Assembly (NCBI GenBank): GCA_018672475.1
Contig: JABHFS010000186.1
Span: 1-54,924, forward strand
Length of the DNA: 54,924 nt
Direction: 5' to 3'
Origin: Gemmatimonadota bacterium
GTDB lineage: Bacteria > Latescibacterota > UBA2968 > UBA8231
Below the pieces are notes generated by a model, which was given only the letters and a program-made list of their open reading frames with translations, was not told the origin of the DNA and ran no database searches. Each line of letters begins with the position of its first letter. The first letter of the stretch is position 1. Position numbers and translations under genes: made by a program. Below are positions 51,111 to 54,924 of the stretch, piece by piece.

Positions 51111-52463
51111 TTAGTCTGCTACCGAAGTCGGTCGCGTCAGATCCATACCCAACGATTTAGGAAAGCGCTGTTGCACCGGTACTGTCGCCGCCGTGCCGTC
51201 GGTAAAACCTTTGATCGCCGCAAGACCGATTTTGTAGAGACTGGCCGGGTTCCACAACAACCAACCGCGCGCACCGCCGTCTTCGGCGCCGTGCAACTGC
51301 TCGGTGACATAGAGCGAATCAAAATGCGTGACCCGATAATCAAAGGACTGGATCCAGGGCCGCACCGGCACATCGTGCGCAGTGGCTAATTTTTGCAAGC
51401 GCTGGCACCCTTGCAAAAGGAAGTAGTAGGGATAATCGACCGGACGGTCGATACGCTCAAATCCATCTTCGAAATGCGAAGGGTAGAGCATAGGACTGAC
51501 CGCATCGAGATGTGGCAGTAGATCGGGCAAGTGTTGCCCGATCGTTCGTCGATCCGCCTCCCGCCCCCACGCCGCGACCCCGAAAATATCGGCCGAGAGC
51601 AATACCCCCATAGGCTCGAGTACGCGCTCGACCTCTATGACAAAATCAGTAATGATGCGGTCTTTCGCTACCACAGCGGGGTCAAATGCGAAAACGGCGT
51701 CGGCTAAATTCCCTTCCGTCGGAAAGCGCACATAGTCGAGCTGTATCTCGTCGACGCCCAACTCCGCGACTTCGCGCACTATGGCCAAGAGATACTCCTG
51801 CACCTGAGGCAGCGACGGATCGACCCAATTACTTTTACCGCGTTCCGACCACAGCGCCGGACCCTCGCGCGATAAAGGCACAAAATCAGGGCGTTCCCGA
51901 GCCAAACGAGCGTCGTAAAAACACGTCAACCGCGCCACGACATGAATATTGCGCCGGTGCAGCGCATCGAGCATTTTGGCCGGTTGTGCGATCGACGCCC
52001 GCTGGCCAGCGCCGATTTCCAAGGCTAGCGGCACCGAGGAAGCATACCCGAGATTCCCATAGCGATCCTTGGCGTCAAAAACGACGGTATTGCCCCCTGC
52101 CGCCACCAAAGCATCCGCCAAAGTGAGCATCCTACGGCTACCGACCAGTGCAGCGGTGATATAGACGCCCCGCGCGGCAAAATCAGCAGCACGGGTAACC
52201 GTTTGGTCCAATAATTCCGCATAACTCAGCGAAACATCCAGACGCTGCCCTATCTGAATCACATCGCCTTGCAACCCATTCTGCCGCTTGATCGTATCGA
52301 CAAGTTCCTCCGCCGTGTACTCGGTGCTATGGGGCAAGAGTCGATAGGCAATCGCCAAAAGCGAATCGCCCGGACGCACAGTCAATACCGTATCGCGCAC
52401 CGCGACTTGCGCTTCGAGCACGGACGCTAAAAAGCAAAAAATAAGGCCAACTAAAAAAACCAA
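51111..52463 (-). CDS. LysM domain plus DUF4015 putative glycoside-hydrolase protein
   Basis: A 450-aa exported protein. Signal segment MVFLVGLIFCFLASVLEAQ, a LysM-like peptidoglycan-binding motif at about residues 27-78 (TVRPGDSLLAIAYRLLPHST then LQGDVIQIGQRLDV), and a TIM-barrel-like DUF4015 domain from about 95 (GVYITAALVGSRRMLTLADAL, ELGVDEIQLDYVRFPTEG, LSADIFGVAAWGR, VSPMLYPSHF). DUF4015 is related to glycosyl hydrolase families; substrate unproven. Start is TTG with GGAG upstream. Confidence 0.8.
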   Translation of the reverse strand: MVFLVGLIFCFLASVLEAQVAVRDTVLTVRPGDSLLAIAYRLLPHSTEYTAEELVDTIKRQNGLQGDVIQIGQRLDVSLSYAELLDQTVTRAADFAARGVYITAALVGSRRMLTLADALVAAGGNTVVFDAKDRYGNLGYASSVPLALEIGAGQRASIAQPAKMLDALHRRNIHVVARLTCFYDARLARERPDFVPLSREGPALWSERGKSNWVDPSLPQVQEYLLAIVREVAELGVDEIQLDYVRFPTEGNLADAVFAFDPAVVAKDRIITDFVIEVERVLEPMGVLLSADIFGVAAWGREADRRTIGQHLPDLLPHLDAVSPMLYPSHFEDGFERIDRPVDYPYYFLLQGCQRLQKLATAHDVPVRPWIQSFDYRVTHFDSLYVTEQLHGAEDGGARGWLLWNPASLYKIGLAAIKGFTDGTAATVPVQQRFPKSLGMDLTRPTSVAD

Positions 52464-52523
52464 GGATTACTCCAGCAGCGGCAAAAATTAACAAATTGTT
52501 AATAAAATACTTAGATACGAAAT

Positions 52524-52557
52524 TAGGCCACTTACACCAGAAAAAGCAAGTGGCCTA
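52524..52557 (-). terminator. Hairpin terminator behind the DUF4159 gene
   Basis: A 10-bp stem TAGGCCACTT / AAGTGGCCTA with a 14-nt loop. On the minus strand the tail is moderate, on the plus strand TTAAATTTT, so it may act on both sides. Confidence 0.5.
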
Positions 52558-52632
52558 TTAAATTTTCCCCAATAAGGGATTTGGCAGAATAAAATTGACC
52601 TAAGCTGTAGTTATTATTACCTTTGTACTAAC

Positions 52633-54420
52633 CTAGGGTGCCTCAATAAATCCTTCTCCTGCCCCCTCCAGCCATTCTCGATCTTCCGCCAGGTAAATCT
52701 CCTCGATTGCCAGGTCGGCAAAGGCCTCCGACCAACGCTCGAAACCCACTTTTCCCTCCTGTTCTTGCATGCGCAGTTGGGCGACAAAGGCAAAACGATT
52801 CAGCGCAAAAGTTAGGGTCGCGACCTTACCGCCCTTTAAATCCACTTCCAATTGCTGGGTCTGGCCGCCATACTGTAAATCAATCCAATGTCGACCCGCC
52901 GGCAAATTGTGGAAGAGCAAGCCCTGATAGCCGCGTTTGAACAATTCTAGCCTATAGCGGCCATCTATGCGAATGATAATATCCTCGAGGATCTCGCTAC
53001 CGATAGGGGCCTGGACCAGCGCCAACGAAGCATCTAGATCAGAGAAGAGCTCTTCGGTGTCTATATCATAGGCCACCGATCCGCTTTCGCGCGCGGGCTC
53101 CTGCAACGCAACCTTGGGTTTTTGGCCCTGCATCCAAGCGGGCGGCGGCAATTTCGGCGTCATGCCACCATCGCGGGTGAGCGCGTAGACCACGATATTG
53201 CTCCCGGCCATCAGCGAATAAGTCACCGGCTCAGTGCCGTCACTCTCGGAGTTTAAACTGGCCATCCAATTCTGTTGCAACCCGAGATCACTAAGCACCG
53301 CGACCAAATTGCCGTCAACTTCGACGCCCCACAAGCCCTGCGACGGCGGCACTGCATCGCCACCCGACTCGCTGGTTTCCGGGTTAAAAGTAACATCTTG
53401 CTGAACAGCGAGCAGGTCCTCCCGATTCGAGACCGGGTAATACCAGGTCGGATTGCTGCCCACATCGGCCACCTGCGCCTTGTCCTCACCGGGAAAGCCG
53501 CCACCGAATTCATAAAAAGAATGGTAGATCATATGCGAAGTCGGAATGGGCGCCAATTGCGCCTCGACACCCAGAATCGAGCGCAGATGCCGGGTCATCT
53601 CGCGCAAATAGCGGTTGTTGCCTTCGATAAAGAGAAAGCCGCCCTCGTGCAGATAGCGCCCCAAAAGTGCTTTTTCTTCTTCGCTGAACATGGTCAGCAC
53701 TTCATCGCGATAGGGGATCAGTCCCCCGCCCTGAAAAAGAAAATGTATGGGATCCTTGAGCAGTTTTTCCGAGAGGAAATGTTCGTAGGTCTCGTCGCTG
53801 ACCCGCGCCAAAAGCTTCGTGTGGTCACGCAAATAGCGGCTCATCGCGTCGAGCGCGCCGCGCCCGGAGCCGGCCCCGTAAACGTGCACCTGGGTAAAAT
53901 TGACATAGCCGGCCAGATCCCGCCGGCTGCCCGGGTCACGAATAACGGCGGCGTGATCCTTGTTTGCTCGTGCCAAATCGACCATCCGCAACAGGTCCAT
54001 CGAAGCAATGCCCATGCTGTCAGCCAAACCCAGCGCCGAAGGCGAGATCATCTTTACCCGCTCGAAAACTGGTGCATCTTCTTTGGCACCGCTGGCAATC
54101 TCGCGCAGGACCAGCGGCGCTTGCTGTGTCTCTATATCGGGCGCGGTCGTCTCGAGCCGGAGATCTTGCTCGCGTATCTCCGCCGCCTGCTCCTCAGGCC
54201 GTTGCAAATACTCCATCTCGACTTTGGGCGCTGCGGTATCCTGCTTTGGCAGCGCGCTCAGGCGGCGAGGCTTGAACTGCGGCGGAATCAGCGCAATGCG
54301 CGCGCGAAAAGACTCCGCGTCAAGCTCACCCAGCCACAGGTCGCGCGTCATGTAAAGCCCGGCCAAATGCAGAAATACCGATATCAGCAAGCAGGTCCAG
54401 ATGACCTTTTTTTTCAACAC
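52633..54420 (-). CDS. DUF4159 domain protein with TonB-like N-terminus
   Basis: A 595-aa envelope protein. One membrane helix (VIWTCLLISVFLHLAGLYMT, residues 6-25) is followed by a Pro-rich spacer (RRLSALPKQDTAAPKVEM), like the start of TonB-type proteins. The DUF4159 domain runs from about 180 to 420: VNFTQVHVYGAGSGRGALDA, DPIHFLFQGG, LGRYLHEGGFLFIEGNNRYL. The C-terminal part has a PEGA-like repeat (GYQGLLFHNLPAGRHWID). DUF4159 proteins are often encoded beside MoxR ATPases; none is seen here. Start TTG at 54420 or GTG at 54423. Confidence 0.65.
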   Translation of the reverse strand: MLKKKVIWTCLLISVFLHLAGLYMTRDLWLGELDAESFRARIALIPPQFKPRRLSALPKQDTAAPKVEMEYLQRPEEQAAEIREQDLRLETTAPDIETQQAPLVLREIASGAKEDAPVFERVKMISPSALGLADSMGIASMDLLRMVDLARANKDHAAVIRDPGSRRDLAGYVNFTQVHVYGAGSGRGALDAMSRYLRDHTKLLARVSDETYEHFLSEKLLKDPIHFLFQGGGLIPYRDEVLTMFSEEEKALLGRYLHEGGFLFIEGNNRYLREMTRHLRSILGVEAQLAPIPTSHMIYHSFYEFGGGFPGEDKAQVADVGSNPTWYYPVSNREDLLAVQQDVTFNPETSESGGDAVPPSQGLWGVEVDGNLVAVLSDLGLQQNWMASLNSESDGTEPVTYSLMAGSNIVVYALTRDGGMTPKLPPPAWMQGQKPKVALQEPARESGSVAYDIDTEELFSDLDASLALVQAPIGSEILEDIIIRIDGRYRLELFKRGYQGLLFHNLPAGRHWIDLQYGGQTQQLEVDLKGGKVATLTFALNRFAFVAQLRMQEQEGKVGFERWSEAFADLAIEEIYLAEDREWLEGAGEGFIEAP

Positions 54421-54688
54421 GGAAGCAATCTTTCTGCAGCGCCGTCCCTATGGACGGTCGCGATCTCGGTATACCTTCTAACGATCATACAACGGGTAAG
54501 TTCCCCCCAATAGATGCACAAATGCCGCTAAAAGATAGTGATTTTAACACATTCGCCCCAGATCCCATAAATGGCTGTAAGAAAATGTCTTTTTGCATAG
54601 AAAAGACCCTCATATTATCTTCTTCTGACCGTCTGACCAGTGCTTATTACGCCTGTAAAACGGCCAACGCAAAGGAATTATCCCAACG

Positions 54689-54924
54689 ATGAACGAAAGC
54701 GAAGATCTAAAAGCCGAGGTGCACGAGTGGCTCGAATCGCTAGATTATGTGTTAGCCAATAGAACACCCGAGCAAGTCAACTACCTGTTGCAGCAACTAC
54801 AGGCCCGAACCGCAGCAGCCGGCATCGACCTGCCCTTCAGCGCCAATACCCCCTATCTCAACACGATAAACCGCGAACAACAGCCCCCCTATCCGGGCAG
54901 CCGTGAGATCGAGCGCCGCATCAA
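54689..54924 (+). CDS. aceE: Pyruvate dehydrogenase E1 component, 3' truncated
   Basis: The first 78 codons of a homodimeric-type E1: EWLESLDYVLANRTPEQVNY, LLQQLQARTAAAGIDLPF and NTPYLNTINREQQPPYPG followed by the E-R-R-I pattern. The ThDP-binding domains lie beyond the window edge. It would decarboxylate pyruvate and load E2. The gap 54421-54688 in front has a TATTAT box at 54613-54618 with only a poor -35 match. Confidence 0.9.
   Translation, partial: MNESEDLKAEVHEWLESLDYVLANRTPEQVNYLLQQLQARTAAAGIDLPFSANTPYLNTINREQQPPYPGSREIERRI

Noticed and set aside
53275..54513. Long plus-strand frame (412 codons) antisense to the DUF4159 gene
   Set aside because: Its product is Arg/Gln/His-rich with no domain pattern, and it is the complement of a well-supported gene; such mirror frames are common in GC-rich coding DNA.
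1..54924. CRISPR array, tRNA or rRNA genes, insertion sequences
   Set aside because: No regular spaced repeats, cloverleaf-like segments, rRNA motifs or transposase frames were found on either strand.

Overview
The window comes from a Gram-negative-type (diderm) bacterium: it carries LPS-export genes (lptB and an LptC/LptA-type fusion), an RND pump, a Na+-translocating NADH:quinone oxidoreductase and a homodimeric-type pyruvate dehydrogenase E1. Gene density is high, many starts are GTG or TTG with clear Shine-Dalgarno boxes, and the gene mix (DUF2088/LarA-like, DUF4159, LysM plus DUF4015, archaeal-looking CTP synthase, rpoN) would suit an uncultured lineage near the FCB group such as Latescibacterota or Gemmatimonadota. 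That placement is inference and weak. No rRNA, tRNA, CRISPR array, integrase or transposase was seen.

Layout. 1-5.2 kb: 3' part of a YacP-type NYN protein, a dead TPR fragment, a DUF2064 transferase, then a tight operon of a three-domain RidA/YjgF-like protein and the two halves of a ComDE-like ThDP decarboxylase, followed by a LarA-like (DUF2088) gene behind three 11-bp tandem repeats. 5.3-11.7 kb (minus): rpoN, lptB, lptC/lptA fusion, pyrG, gatC. 11.8-13.8 kb: DUF2203 gene and an HprK-like kinase with two small unknown genes. 14.1-17.7 kb: smc. 17.8-23.7 kb: PyrE-like transferase, a long-hairpin repeat, RmlC-like epimerase, SEC-C protein, an ECF sigma factor with an apparent sigma-54 promoter and several palindromes, M42 peptidase, a dead ECF fragment and a prenyl synthase. 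23.8-30.9 kb (minus): a complete F1Fo ATP synthase operon atpZ-I-B-E-F-H-A-G-D-C. 30.9-31.9 kb: frameshifted fragments resembling complex I subunits NuoA, NuoM and NuoN. 32.0-38.2 kb (minus): nqrABCDEF-nqrM. 38.7-44.2 kb: biotin synthesis, bioB on plus and bioF-bioH-like-bioC-bioD-bioA on minus. 44.4-54.9 kb: panB, a Na+/alanine-type symporter, an RND efflux pair, a LysM/DUF4015 protein, a DUF4159 protein and the start of aceE.

How they fit together. The respiratory block is the most coherent story. NQR would make a sodium gradient, the AgcS symporter can use it, and the ATP synthase c subunit lacks the Na+-ligand signature and looks proton-driven. The decayed nuo-like fragments between the atp and nqr operons suggest that proton-pumping complex I at this locus was lost while NQR is kept. 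The least explained locus is the 1.5-5.2 kb cluster: a single-chain triple RidA-like protein with a 2-oxoacid decarboxylase and a racemase-like enzyme points to an undescribed 2-hydroxy/2-oxo acid pathway.
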